Source: Dactylorhiza incarnata
Taxonomy: Eukaryota > Streptophyta > Magnoliopsida > Asparagales > Orchidaceae
DNA: 64,000 nt
Direction: 5' to 3'
NCBI GenBank assembly: GCA_033032865.1
Contig: JAWHQI010000013.1
Location: 8,246,001 to 8,310,000, forward strand
Both the position numbers and the translations under genes were made by a program. The notes below the pieces were generated by a model. That model saw nothing but the letters and a program-made list of their open reading frames with translations, did no database searches and was not told the DNA's origin. Below are positions 21,916 to 33,010 of this stretch, piece after piece. The first letter of the stretch is position 1; the number at the start of each line of letters is the position of its first letter.

Positions 21916-22429
21916 GATGCTCTTGCAGGGACGGGAAACTGCCACTCCCTCGAAGGGGTGGGGTCGTTATAATTTGGTCAGCCATTGCTGACCGTTGCCC
22001 TATTTTGCCACCTTTTTTGGTGGGCTTGTTGTACAGGTGCTGGACCGAGCGGGAACATAGCGGGCTCATAGCGGGCTGAAGCCTCTGAGCGGATGCGGCC
22101 CTTGAAGGCCTTTTTAATGTTCTCTTGTTTTCATGTATGGCCGGCCTGCGCGCTGATGTTGGTAATTTGTAAGGCCGTTGTGCCTAAATTTTAATGTGTA
22201 AAACATTTCATTCCAAGTAATAGAAGTGGACATACCCGGGTTCGGGTTTTTTGGTTTATATATTTTGTCTGTCTCTTTTGCTTCCGCATAGAATGCTCTG
22301 AGTTAGGTTCGTTGTTTAGAGTCGTTCGATATTTCAATTAAGTGACGTTCCCGTTTGTTTTGTAGTATATGGCGTGGGGCCCCGGCCGGACCTTCTGTTA
22401 TATGCTCCCGAACGGATGGGGATGTTACA
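20242..22429 (+). repeat. Gypsy array LTR 3 (full length, 2188 bp)
   Basis: TGTAAGACC to TGTTACA. It has the same palindromes near the start, the same 164-bp tandem duplication (CTACTGCATGTGCAG at 21088 and 21252), and an expanded (TA)n run of about 50 bp at 21860-21910, which is the Helitron site in LTR 2. This copy is the best reference for the family LTR. Confidence 0.9.
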
Positions 22430-22800
22430 CAAGATAAATGGCGCTCTACAGATCCTGGAGTGGATCGGCCCATTGGCTTATAGACTGGAGCTACCGTTGG
22501 AGTTAGCGGGATTGCATGATGTCTTCCACGTCTCCTCTATTAGGAAGGCTCCACTGCGTTCGAAGCAGCAGGTTTCTACTGTAGATGGCCCGGTAACTTC
22601 TGACCGATCAGTTCGCGTGGAGCCGGTGAGGATAGATGATATGACAGTTCGAGTCTGGCGGTGCAAGAAGATTCCATAGGTAAAAGTCATGTGGTAAAAT
22701 CATGGATAGAAGAAGTTTACTTGGGAACCACAAGAATTGATGCAGCAGAGGCAGCCGATACTATTCGCGTCAGGTATAACTTCAATTCTTAGGGGATATT
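22430..22800 (+). pseudogene. Element A pol C-terminal relic
   Basis: Right after LTR 3 the frame reads a gypsy integrase C-terminus: GPLAYRLELPLELAGLHDVF then HVSSIRKAPLR, and a tail ending VRVEPVRI. It stops at 22677-22679, and further conserved bits (KFTWEPQELM) appear in broken form to about 22800. It is clearly different from the array's own C-terminus, so it belongs to the element into which the array was inserted. The purine-rich 'attatggggacgaaatta' at about 22847-22864 and the stretch to 22882 would be its 3' end. Confidence 0.75.
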
Positions 22801-22882
22801 ACGATGAGTTAACTTCAGTAGAATCCCCGCAAACCTAACCTGAATTATGGGGACGAAATTATTTTTTTTGTTTATTGGGATT

Positions 22883-22969
22883 TGCAACATCCTCCAAACA
22901 ACTAGACCCCTAGGAGGGTTTTTGTCATGACTAGGTCATGACAAAGCACTAGGAAGACCAAAAGGACCA
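22883..22969 (+). repeat. Start of element A 3' LTR
   Basis: TGCAACATCC begins here and resembles the element E LTR start TGTAACATCCC at 25457 (both go on to an ACTAGACCCCT or GCTAGACCCCT word). Only about 87 bp are present before the minus-strand SIRE element; the rest should lie beyond the window. The right boundary is uncertain by some 20 bp. Confidence 0.5.
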
Positions 22970-23877
22970 TGAAAGTAACAAGTTTCTACATAAATCACCT
23001 AGAAGGGGGGGGGGGGGGGGGGGGTTGAATTGGTAATTAGAGTGTCTTTTTGCGGAATAAGAGATAAACAAGACAAGCACAGAAAATCCACACCACAACA
23101 CAAGGATTTTTATAGTGGTTCCCCGATGTGGGTACTCCACTTTCCCGCCTCACCTATCTAGCACGCCCGGATAGACTAGGCTACTTCACCAATCTCAGAT
23201 TATGAGAATATTACAACTCGGAGTCCAAACTCCTACAACTCAGAGAACAACCCTCTCCTATAACTCGATCCAAATAAAAGTGGATCTACACTCAGAAGAT
23301 TAATCTTCCTATAAATAATAAAGATTTGCTTACAATAACAAAATAAAGATTTAAAAAATAAATCTTCACATAGGTTCACAGATGAATCTTCTTCAACTTC
23401 AGATCTGATCTTCAGAGGTCTCTTCTTCTACAACAGCAACATAAATCTTTGGTAGAAAAAGGAGAAGATGAAGAACTCGAAAACTTGGATCCGAAACCTT
23501 GATCTTCGATCTTGAAGGAATGGATCTTGAAAAGTTATGAAGATTAAAATCAAAATGTCTAACGAACTGTAGATGTCTAGAAGAACATCAATCATAGAGA
23601 TTTGTTGAAGCTTTTCGAAAACGAGAAGGACTGTTCTTCAGGATGGTAAATTTCCAATTGCAGATCGCCAAAAAACTTGTCTTTGGAGAAATCAAAATAG
23701 CAAAATAGACGAATATGATTAAACAAAATTAATCCTTCAATATATATAGGAGATCAATCCTTAAAGGCTTGGAATAATCCTCATTAAAGGTTTCCAGAAA
23801 TTGCGCAATACGCGTGCCCTAATTTCAGGAATCCCGAATTTGAAATTCTGGAAGAAAAGAAATTTCTCCAATGCAAT

Positions 23878-24330
23878 TCGTCGAATATATGGGACGAAAG
23901 CCATATGCGACGAAAGAAGGAAAATCCAGAGAAGCCAAGCAATAAATAGCGCAAAGGCTGATAAATGATGAAATAACTTAGGCTTGAGAATTCTTTTCAG
24001 TTCGGCTTATATCACATACTCATTCCTCGAGCATAGTAGGTGATATTCGACAACTGGCACGAATATACATAACTATATTCGACGAATGGACTTAATCAAA
24101 TTCTTGAATGTACCGCAAAGTTGTATCAAGGAGATACTTGAATATATAAGTTCTTATTCGACGGATGACACAAATAAAGACATGTATATTCGATGAATTT
24201 ATCTCTGCCGAATATATTAAAATTCTCTTACCTTAAGAAGCAGACTTTTCCAAGAGAATATTCGACGAATCCACAAGTGCATATTCGGCTCATGACATGA
24301 ATATACACAAGTAGATTCGACAAATTTACT
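23878..24330 (-). repeat. TTCGNCGAA palindrome cluster in the minus-strand SIRE LTR
   Basis: Words of the form TTCGTCGAA / ATTCGACGAAT recur about every 50-70 bp, with GACGAA and TTCGAC half words between. In the element's own orientation the cluster lies just upstream of the TATA-like box at 23740-23748. Confidence 0.7.
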
Positions 24331-24819
24331 TAGGATGACTTCTGATCTTACAACATAAATCTTGGCTTGAACTTCCTTTATCTTCTCTAACTACTTGAAA
24401 GTAAAGTACAACCAAATAGAGAGATTACATATGAGTCAACACTTTGGCTTACACAATGAGGAATTACATTGTCTAGTCTTGTGTTTACTGGCCCATTACA
24501 ACCTGACATTGGATTGTACTTAGTAATTAGGTACTGCAAGCACATAACTTAAAGCAATGATCAAATACAAAACAATTCAACTTAGTTTAAGGGGACTTCT
24601 TCAAATCCAGGGTATTGTGGTTACAAAACCCAGCAATCTCCCCCTATTTGACGAAGTCAGAACACTTTACACTAAGATGAATTGCACACATGGAATACTC
24701 AAACTAAACATAAAAGAGTATGCAGGAAAAAAAGAGTATATCAAAATCAAAGCAAGGAAACATGCCATAGAATTTATAATTGTACCCAAAATAGAACTAT
24801 AACGGTTCATTTAACACAA

Positions 24820-25456
24820 AATAATTCAAATATAATCCTTCTTCTTCCCCTTTCCCTTAGCTTTCTTTTCTTCTTGTCTTTGTAAGAAGGCCTTGGGATT
24901 TGGGTAATACTTTGGTGGGGGAGCAGAAGTTGAAGGATTATTCTTGCCATACTTCCTGAAATGATTTCTTCTTTTTATCTGAAATTTCTCTAGCTTGACA
25001 GTTCTGACCTGTCATAAAATTCTGAGTTACTTTGACCTTCATCAAAAACATTCCTGTATATGTCCAGAATGATATTTTTGGAGGTAGTACTCCAATCTTC
25101 AAAATGTTTCCTGGGCATGCCTGCATATGTGCATGCATTGATCTTTCTTCTCATGCTATCTGGTTCTGGCAAAACTGACTAAGCTTGCTGATCTGAAAAA
25201 TGTGGAGCAAGGTCTTCAGAGTTCCAGAAAGAGTTGTAGTTTTCTGCATGGTCTACAACATCATATTCAGGATTGGGAGAACTAAGACCAACTTCAGCAA
25301 GACTTTTTCTGAACTCATCAGCCAACCAACCAAAACTGTCATAGCAGAACGTTGTGACATTTGTCAAACTATCTTTGAGTTCTGTATGCAGTTCAGTAAA
25401 TTTAGAGTCCATGGCCATCTCCCCCTTTCTGAATTTATCATTAAAAACATGCAAAG
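24820..25456 (-). pseudogene. SIRE env-like protein C-terminal relic
   Basis: On the minus strand an open frame spans 25179 to beyond 25456, acidic and amphipathic (DSKFTELHTELKDSLTNV). Broken continuation follows, ending in a Lys-rich tail around 24830-24930 (PPKYYPNPKAFLQRQEEKK). That tail resembles the C-terminus of the SIRE-B accessory ORF at 57340-57420 (PSRYIPKPYMYFQRQENKK). SIRE elements carry such an extra 3' ORF, called env-like; its role is not established. Stops and frame changes show decay. Confidence 0.55.
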
Positions 25457-27446
25457 TGTAACATCCCAATTCGAGCTAGACCCCTCGAGTGACACGAGCC
25501 ACTTAGTGATGCTTGGGCTAGGTAGGTGTCTTGAGGCCCTGATGGTGCCATGGAAGTTCCCTGATCCCTAGAGGTGGGTGTGACCCTCACCCTTCGAAGT
25601 TGAGAAGCAAATAGACAAGGAATGGGTAGCACGGCGCTAGCGCCGGCGGTATCTTTAGCTAGCCCCGGAGGTAGCGGACAAATCGAAACCCGTGAAATTT
25701 TCCATGGTGGATGGCCTAAGGTGCCTAAATCTAAGATAATGGAGGAATTAAAGGTCAATAATCTGCTGGCACAAGCCTTGGAAGTTGGATTTCATTAAAA
25801 GCTCTTTAATGCTCTCTCTCTATTCATTTTCTCTTAAGCATGAGTGGGCTGAAATCTCTTAAGGAAATGACTATTCATCTTCTTCTTCCTCATTCTTCTT
25901 CTTCTTTCCTTCATCTTCTTCTTCATCCCTTAAGAGCGTTAATTTAGGGTTCTTGAAAGAGCAAGGTTGGAGAAGGATTGGAGCTCGGCCGACCACCACC
26001 ATGTCACCATCAAGATGAGCTCCAACCATGGATGAACAAATAAGGTGACTTCTGACCCCTCTCCCTTGGTGCTAGATCGTAGAAGAAAGTAAAAGAGGTG
26101 TTGAGCTCAAAAGAGCTTGTCTTGTGAGCTAGTGATGATTCTTAGGAAAAGACCAAACCGGAGCTTCCATCTTAGGGCACCAATTGTCGCGAAACTCCTT
26201 CAATCATTTCTTCTCTCCAAAAGGAAGAGATAGGATTTAATTTTGTGAAAAGCCATGGTCGTATGAGAGAGTATTGGATGAGAGAAGATGAAAACCTTAA
26301 TTTCATAATTGGGGAAGATGATGAATAGTTTAGGGTGAGAAGAGCCTTTAATTCTAATTTTAGACTCAAATCATGTTGATTATATTCACTTGAATAGAGA
26401 TGAAGGTCTAACCATTTGTAAAGAGAGAAATTGTAGTTGTTTTGGAGCTGGTCTGCCAGGGAGGATTGTTTGGAGATGAGGAGCAGATGACCTGGTCTCT
26501 GTTGGCTAGTGCCCAGCGGTAGCGCTACCACCGGCGCTAGCAAATCAACGGGTCAATGGGAAGGCTTAACTTCCGTCGACACATAAGGTCGACGGGAAGG
26601 AGACTGGATAGAGTAGCAAGCGCCCGGCGGTATCCCTACCGCCAGCGCTAGAAAATCAACTTGTTTGCGGGAAGGGAGAACTTCTCGTTGACCCTTGATA
26701 TCGACGGGAAGGAGTTTGATAGAAATAGTTAGCACCCGACGGTAGCCCTACCGCCAACGCTAGCGAGTCGATGGGACGATGGGAAGGGATAACTTCCCTT
26801 CGACCCTTAAGATCGACGGGAAAGAGGTACGATAGAAATAACTAGCGCCCAGCGGTAGCCCTACCACCGGGGCTAGCAAGTCGATGGGTCGACTGGAAGG
26901 CATGACTTCCCGTTGAAATGTCGACGGGAAGGTGCGTCGACTGGATCGATAACGCCTAGCGGTAGCGATACCACAAGCGCTAGCAAACATAGAACTTTTG
27001 GTTCTCCTCCTTTGGTGTGGTAGGAGTCCCTAAATTCCCATGTCAATTGGGTGAGGGTAGATGAATTGTATGATCTTGAAATGGGGCATTTCGGCGCATG
27101 ATTGAATGAAGAATTTAAAGGACTCATTTACCTAAATGCTCCCTTCCGGTTGATAGTCTACTGGACGATTAGGCTTGCGATAACAATATGTACACTCTCG
27201 TTGGATTTCATAATCTTGGATAAATAGTAATAGAGATACTGCCATTTCATTCGATAACTTGAAGGATATATAAATGTCGAGTGTGAAGGACGATTGGGCC
27301 GAGATGTTGTAGGAATCATGTACACGCTAGTGTGGGCCAGTGAGTATAATTCCAGATGTATTATGTCGAGATGTCTCCTTAGATCCATCGTCAATTATTA
27401 GTTTATGCGAAATCATAAAAGTGTATGTACGAATTAATGTTCATAT
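25457..27446 (+). repeat. Element E 5' LTR, left part
   Basis: It begins TGTAACATCCC exactly at the edge of the minus-strand SIRE sequence; CAAAG (25452-25456) is the expected left target duplication. With the part at 59236-60911 it makes an LTR of about 3.67 kb. A 12-bp palindrome GGCGCTAGCGCC lies near 25636, a tandem repeat at 26506-26990, and a TATA-like TATATAAAT at 27267-27275. No coding frame is supported. The open frames seen here are in GC-rich repeats or low-complexity T/C tracts (25870-25935). Confidence 0.7.
26506..26990 (+). repeat. 110-bp tandem repeat with palindromes in the element E LTR
   Basis: Four units and a partial fifth begin near 26511, 26621, 26733, 26846 and 26953 (periods 107-113 bp). 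Each unit has a GCGGTAGCGCTACC-type palindromic block ending in CGCTAGC, followed by GTCGACGGGAAGG words and their complements (CTTCCGTCGAC). Units have diverged by many single changes, so the array is not recent. Confidence 0.85.
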
Positions 27447-28651
27447 TGTTGGGAAAATGACCCTCAATGTTCCCTTGATTTGAAGAGACCTCACACTCAA
27501 TGTTAAGTACAAGTTGTATTTGATAAACCCTATTTCTATCTCATAAGTATGCAGGACTATGGCACACCAAGGTGTAATGTATGATCAGCTGAGACGAGCT
27601 CTTTGTCTCAGCTGAACCACTGAGATAAGACCCGTAGCCGCTGAGAAGGTGTCTATGCAAGCTTAGCTGCAGATAGAAGAAAACCGCTGTGACAACTATC
27701 TATCTCAGTGGATCCGCTGAGACGAGATAGAAGCAACCACTAAGATGGCTGACCAACTCAACCCAACCACTGAGACAGATTCAAAAGTGATCTGGAGGGT
27801 TCTGCTTTTGACGCAAGCTTCAGAAATGCATATTGGGGTCCACCAATCACTCCCATACCTATCAGGAGGACAGTTAAGAGCCGTTGAGGGTCAGTGGTGT
27901 ATAAAAGGAATAAGTTAGGGTTGAGCAAATAACTTTTGCCATTGATCTTACTCTCCAGCACACAAACTCAAGAACAATACTGTTCCATTGTCGGCAGCCA
28001 ATAACTGAGCTAACACAAGGCTGCAAGGAGAAAAGAGATTGCTTATATTGATTCATCTCAAGATAGAGCAAGTTGATCAAGTCCATCATCTGAAGGGCTG
28101 ATCAAGAAGAATCAAGTTGGAATTGCAGTTCTTCTCCCTGGTTCAAGTCCGCAACAGCAGTTGTTAAGAAGAAGAAGAACAAGGCTTGATCTCTTCTTCC
28201 TTCAATATGTAATCCTTATTATATCATTTGTAGGAGCTTTTGGGTTCTGAGACTGTAGGGCTTTATTGTCTGAGTGTGTAGGGCTGAATGGCCTGAGTTA
28301 TAGAGCTGAGAGGTCAGCTTGAGGTAGGACCAGGAGGTGGTCTGAGTTGTAGGAGGTGGATTCCTCTAAGGTAGGGCAGCTGTGCCTGAGGTAGGGTTTA
28401 AGAAAACCTGAGAGATCCTGTGGGATCTGTGCTGTAGGCTCTTGGAGCTGAGTTTGGAAAAGTTGGCCTTGTCTAACTCATTGTTAGAAAGGTGAAGGGG
28501 GAAATAGGACTACTCAAGACACCCTGTCTTGAGGTACCTCTATAAATCTCTTTGTGCATGCTGTGCTTGATAATTTGCTAACCTAAATTCGGAAAACACT
28601 AAGCCTAAAATAAAATAAACCTATTCACCCCCCTAGGTGTTTAAGACTATA
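27447..28651 (+). repeat. SIRE-B 5' LTR
   Basis: It begins TGTTGGGAAAATGACCC and ends near ...AAGACTATA, the 3' LTR having ...AAGACTACA. CAGCTGAGAC (27586-27595) pairs with GTCTCAGCTG (27605-27614). Further CGCTGAGAC-type words run to about 27770 but are partly decayed. The TATA-like TATAAAAG is at 27900-27907. Confidence 0.85.
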
Positions 28652-28673
28652 AAGGAATAGTCTTATCAATCCA

Positions 28674-29714
28674 ATGGCTTCCTCTGGATTGCAGAAGGAG
28701 ATGGGATCCATGAAGTTGCCCATATGCAACAAAGAAAACTTTGGCATAAGGAAGCAAAGGGTTAGATTGTTTATGGAAGCATCTGATCCAAGGATCTACA
28801 TAACTGTGAAGCAAGGGCCTTTCACCTTTCAAACTGCCTCCACCATAGATCCAACAAGAAGAGTGCCCAAGACCTTTAATGACTTGACCTAGGATGAACT
28901 TGCATTGTTCACTATGGACAAAAGAGCCCAGAACATCATTGTTAATGCTATTGGTGATTCCACCTTTCAAAACTTAGTACACTGCACTACTGCCAAGGAA
29001 ATGTGGGACACATTAGTAGTGTATATGGAAGGGACAGCTGAAGTGAGGGATGATAGAAAGTCACTCCTTAACCAAGAGTATGAAGCCTTCAGGCAGCTCA
29101 GCCAGGAGAGCATTTCTATGTGCTATGAGAGGTTCTTCAGAATAGTCAATGAGCTGAGAACCTATGAGAGAGTGTTCACTAATTATGGGCTGAATGATAA
29201 GTTCCTTAGATCTCTATCAAGGGATTGGGACACAAAAATCTGTGCTATCAGGGAAGTGGATAGGCTTGGTGAGACCCCCACTCATACAGTGTTTGGAAAG
29301 CTGCTCTCTTATGAGATGGAGTTGTCTGCAAGAAAGGAAGAGGATGCCTCAATAAGGGCTCAGGCAAGGGATAAATCAGTAGCTCTCAAAGCTGGCAGCT
29401 CCAAGAAAAGCAAGGGCAGTATGGTGTCTCCTCCAAGGAGAGGTGCTGAATCAGAAAAATCTGAAATCAGCACCTCAGATAGCTCTTCCTCTGATGAAGA
29501 GTTTGCTGCCTTCTCAAGGAAGTTCAAGAAGATGATGAGGAGGAAGCAATGGAAGAACAAGCCCTCCTCCTCATCACACTCCAAGAAAGACCACAAGAAA
29601 CCTGAAAGACAGCACCCAAAGGGTGACATGTATGATTCCAAATCAAGTAATCATGTTTCAAATAACAAAATTTGTTATTGCTGCAGCAAACCTGGACATG
29701 TCATAGCTGACTGT
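28674..29714 (+). pseudogene. gag: SIRE-B Gag, N-terminal part
   Basis: ATG at 28674, only 22 bases after the LTR. The capsid domain of the copia UBN2 type is clear (AKEMWDTLVV, LLNQEYEAF, GLNDKFLRSLSRDWD, LLSYEMEL). A Ser/Lys-rich tail and a CCHC zinc knuckle CYCCSKPGHVIADC (29673-29714) follow. A TAG at 28890-28892, in the same frame, probably replaces TGG. Right after the last Cys codon the 29715-49237 element is inserted; the frame resumes in phase at 49243. Confidence 0.85.
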
Positions 29715-31334
29715 TGAAGAGTCCCTATTATATATATATTTTCGGACTCATTTAGGCTAGTTTTCTTACTTTTGTGCTTCAGTTTTGTTCATATTTCCCT
29801 TATTCATGCTTTTATTTGTAGTACATAGTATGCCTATTTTTGTGTGCAATTGCGCACTTTGTGGTTGGGGGTAAGCACTGCGTGCTCCCCATTGTATCCT
29901 CTTTATCTCTGTGCTGCTGGTAGTACTTTCCCAGCTTGTGTCTCTTGTATGCAGGTTACCTGATCGTCCCGTTTTCCCCAATGTAATTTCTGTGCATATC
30001 GCACGGTCGTGCGTTTCCTTGATGCACGGTCGGTGGCGGTCGTGCATTTGTGTTTGGGCAGAAAACGGAGCATCGGAGTTTACTCGTGCGTTTTGACGCA
30101 CGGGCGGATTCGCCAGTGCGTGAGTAAAACGCACGGTCGACCTATGTCTTGATGATTTCTGAGCGTCGGAATTTACCCGTGCGTTTGGACGCACGGGCGG
30201 TGTTGGTCATGCGTCAGCAAAACGCATGGGCACATGCCTTCTTCCCCTGCACGCCTGCTGAGCATAAGTATCGCACGGTACACGCACAGTCGTGCGTTCG
30301 ACCGTGCGTGACCAAATTTCTAATGTTTTTCTATAAAAGCTGCAGCTCCGACCTAAAACAAAGGAGTTCCGTACGCGCTGTATAGCAGCGCCGATTTCGC
30401 CATCTCCACCAGGGTTTCATCCCTTTGGCCTCCTCCTTCATCCTAGAGCTTCAAGGGAGATCTAACCACCATTTCCTTCAAGCAAGAGGAAGTTTGCAAC
30501 CTTCGCCGGATCGTGAGACGAAGAAGACGGGTCCATTGGAGAGTCGTGACAGCTCTCTCTACCCCGGACGCAGTTGCTGACCGAGCTTGGACGCGGATTG
30601 ACAACCCAGCGATTCCGACCGTGAATCTCCAACAAGCCTTTGGATTCGGTCGATTTCTTACCTTGTTCTTCTCTTATTGAAGTGTATATGTGTAGATCTT
30701 TGTATTATGATGAAGTAGAGCACTTAAACTAGTTTGTATTTTTATATATTTCATGTCTATGTGAAATGCTTGTTGTTTGAGTTGCTTAAGGTGCGCCCCA
30801 TTCCAACCTCCATCCCGCCGTCACGTTCGTCGCCGCACTAGCAATTGCTAGTGGCGTACTTGTCGAAGAGGTGCTTACGACCCTCACTCTGTTTGCCTAC
30901 TCATCCATCCGCCTAGCGAAGCGTCGCATAGCGGCCCGTGTAATCCACTCGCCCTACGAAGAAGCGCGCTCAAGGCCTGCATAGTTTGATTCCGCTTGCC
31001 TATTCGTCCATCCGCCCTTACGAAGTAGCGCGCTCAAGGCCTACGTAGATTCCATCCCGCCAAGCGAAGCATTGCATAGCGGCATTGCATAGGAGTAGTT
31101 GAAGTTGTTTGCTTTTATTTTCCACAAACCAAATCCCCCGTTTCCGCATCCATCCGATTAAAGGACTTCAATCTCAAGTCCTTCCTCGATAGATAGCTCC
31201 ACCTTATTGTGTTCCTTTGAGATCGATACTTGGGGATTCATTCCCATTTTATATTACTTGAACGATCGGTACACTGCCGCTTCGTGCCGCAGTCTTGTTA
31301 CCGCCTATAGCGGTGTGCGAGATTTACGCCATCA
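29715..31334 (+). repeat. Non-autonomous element 5' LTR
   Basis: It starts TGAAGAGTCCC (the 3' LTR has TGATGAGTCCC) and ends GCCATCA. From about 29995 to 30320 it is packed with GTGCGT/ACGCAC words, including CCGTGCGTTTGGACGCACGG at 30177-30196. TATA-like CTATAAAAG is at 30331-30339, directly after the cluster. Another repeated block with CGAAG(C/T)...GCG words lies at 30900-31090. Antisense open frames in the palindrome cluster are not genes. Confidence 0.9.
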
Positions 31335-31340
31335 AGTTTT

Positions 31341-31357
31341 TGGCGCCGTTGCTGGGG
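31341..31357 (+). other. Primer-binding site (tRNA-Asp type), non-autonomous element
   Basis: TGGCGCCGTTGCTGGGG lies six bases after the LTR end. It differs at one base from the site at 34704-34720 (TGGCGCCGTTGCCGGGG), which fits the 3' end of plant tRNA-Asp as used by Athila and related elements. Confidence 0.85.
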
Positions 31358-31551
31358 AACACAGTCGTGTGAGTTTTCTGGAGAGGGAGAATCTGAGTGA
31401 GAAGCACTTCCATTTGTTTATCGCATCCTTTTGTTTTATTTCTTCGTATTCCATTTTGTTGTTTTAAAATTTGGTTGCTTAGTAATTTATTGTTAGGTGT
31501 AGTATTTTGCACAATAGTTCTCTTTATTTTGAATCATTTTATCTTCACACT

Positions 31552-32357
31552 ATGTGGGCGTCATTTAATATTCGTTGTCGTTGGTGTGGAGATATTTCTC
31601 ATGCTAGTGATAGATGTCCTAAGGGAGATAGTAGCCCTAGTACTCCTGTCCCAACAAATGGAGCACCGACTTCGTCTGGTACTCCATATGCTGCGCGGAA
31701 GTCCTATGGCTATTCTGCTACGCCTTTACCGTCAATCTTCTTTTCGGCTTCAGCACCCGCTGTGCCAAAGAAGCCTGTAAGGCAGTGCTTGTTTTGTCAG
31801 AGCATGGATCATGCCTTTAAGGATTGTGCCGGGTATCTTCGCCAATTGGACAAGGATGACGAGCCGGATATCCGGATCGTTCCGACTCCTATTTCTGGCA
31901 GCACACCCTCAACATCTGGTTATGTGGCCATATTACTTTCATCTTATGAAGGGTATGATGTGGACACGGTCACCAGATGTGTGGCTGATCTGGGCACTGA
32001 CATGACTGAGCCCATCTCCCTTGTACATCCATCTCCTAGCGTAGATTTGATTATTTGTGAGGAACCAGTGCTTGACTTTTATCCAAGCACTATTCCTCCC
32101 CCTTTTGTGCATTCTACTACATTCGTTTCTGACGACATTGTTAAGGATGTGTTGTAGGATGAGGCTGGCGATCTAAGTGTGCCTACTCCTATGGAGGAGG
32201 ACAACCTTCTAGGTGAAGAGGAGCTTTCCTCAGCACTGGTAGAGGAAGTCCAAATCCTTAGCTTGGCCACTGTCGATCACGCCGAATCTTGTGGCATTGA
32301 TGACAATGCCAACATTATTTTACTTTCCCAACCTGATGGGAGTAAGTCCGGGACCAC
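31552..32357 (+). pseudogene. Zinc-knuckle ORF of the non-autonomous element, first part
   Basis: ATG at 31552. Two CCHC knuckles are present, CRWCGDISHASDRC (31576-31617) and CLFCQSMDHAFKDC (31786-31827), with Pro/Ser/Thr-rich sequence between them and an acidic tail after. A TAG at 32155-32157 interrupts; the frame then stays open to the Athila insertion at 32358. Two closely spaced knuckles suggest nucleic-acid binding, for instance RNA packaging. There is no capsid domain that I can recognise. Function is inferred only. Confidence 0.65.
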
Positions 32358-32524
32358 TGATGAATAGTAAATATACGCATTTTTCTTTATAATTTTTAGT
32401 ATAATTTTAATTAGATTTCTAAATAATATATGTAAATTAATGAATAAAATGTTTGTTTTTGTTATTTTTGTTTTTAACTTAGTTTTATTTTAATTTTTGT
32501 AAAGTTTTTGTAATTTTGTTAAGT

Positions 32525-32985
32525 TACGCCCTTGGTCACGCCCGTGTCCAAGGGCGTGTTCACTAATCCCTAACATTTTCTTTTCCCTGCTCTTTTTCCA
32601 ACTCAAACATCAAGTCACGCCCTCGGTCACGCCCGTGACCGAGGCCGTGTACATCAGTCACGCCCGTGTTGAATGACCAAGCCCAGATTCGAGCCAAGAT
32701 GTCAATGTCACGCCCACTATCACGGCCGTGATCGGGTCACGCCCGTGACCGAGGCCGTGACCCCTCAATTTCTTTCGGAAGAACAAAGGACACGCCGCCC
32801 GTCACGCCCAGCAGCCGACAACACAATGCCGACATCGAACACGCCCGTGTTACTTGGAACACGCCCGTGTACTTCCGAAGTCGCCGGTCAAGCCTTCCAG
32901 ATGCCTGCCTGGATCCAGCTGTTCTGGCTATTCGCACCCCAAGCCGTGTCACGCCCTCAGACACGCCCGTGTCCGAGGGCGTGTA
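32525..32985 (+). repeat. CACG-CC-CGTG palindrome cluster in the Athila-type LTR
   Basis: At least a dozen CACGCCCGTG or CACGGCCGTG words occur, many within longer palindromes. Examples are ACGCCCTTGG (32526-32535) with CCAAGGGCGT (32548-32557), GGTCACGCCCGTGACC, ACACGCCCGTGT (twice), and a near-perfect 34-nt inverted repeat at 32950-32983. The 3' LTR copy (43297-43757) carries the same set. Five of the seven differences between the LTRs fall in this fifth of the LTR. Confidence 0.95.
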
Positions 32986-33000
32986 ATCCAAAAATTTTTT

Positions 33001-33010
33001 CTATAAATAG
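33001..33010 (+). promoter_or_regulatory. TATA box of the Athila-type 5' LTR
   Basis: CTATAAATAG lies 16 bases after the palindrome cluster and is preceded by a T run. It matches the plant TATA consensus well; transcription would start some 30 bases on. The 3' LTR copy is at 43773-43782. Confidence 0.7.

Larger units (their letters stand above)
2258..22429 (+). mobile_element. Tandem gypsy array LTR-INT-LTR-INT-LTR
   Basis: Three LTRs (2258-4227, 9165-15396 with a Helitron inside, 20242-22429) flank two complete internal regions in the same orientation. Each internal region has a primer site (TGGTATCAGC), gag, protease, RT, RNase H, integrase and a purine tract. The middle LTR serves as 3' LTR of copy 1 and 5' LTR of copy 2. 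The first LTR lacks its first 159 bp, so no target duplication can be read. The RT and integrase look like chromovirus-type Ty3/gypsy proteins of the Tekay/Del kind, but I see no clear chromodomain. Both copies carry stops and frameshifts, mostly at different places. Confidence 0.85.
22970..25456 (-). mobile_element. Minus-strand SIRE-type copia element, 3' part
   Basis: On the minus strand the order is env-like C-terminus, purine tract (24636-24647, AATAGGGGGAGAT type), then an LTR starting TGCTGGG at 24635 and running to about 22970. The LTR end has the same CACCTAG-polyG/polyC feature as SIRE-B. The LTR is about 1.67 kb. The element's 5' part is cut off at 25456, where element E's LTR begins exactly at its TG, so E inserted into it. 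A TATA-like box is at 23740-23748 (minus strand). The outer boundary is approximate. Confidence 0.7.

Noticed and set aside
23878..24330. TTCGACGAA words as heat-shock elements
   Set aside because: Heat-shock elements need TTC and GAA with a two-base gap; here the gap is three.
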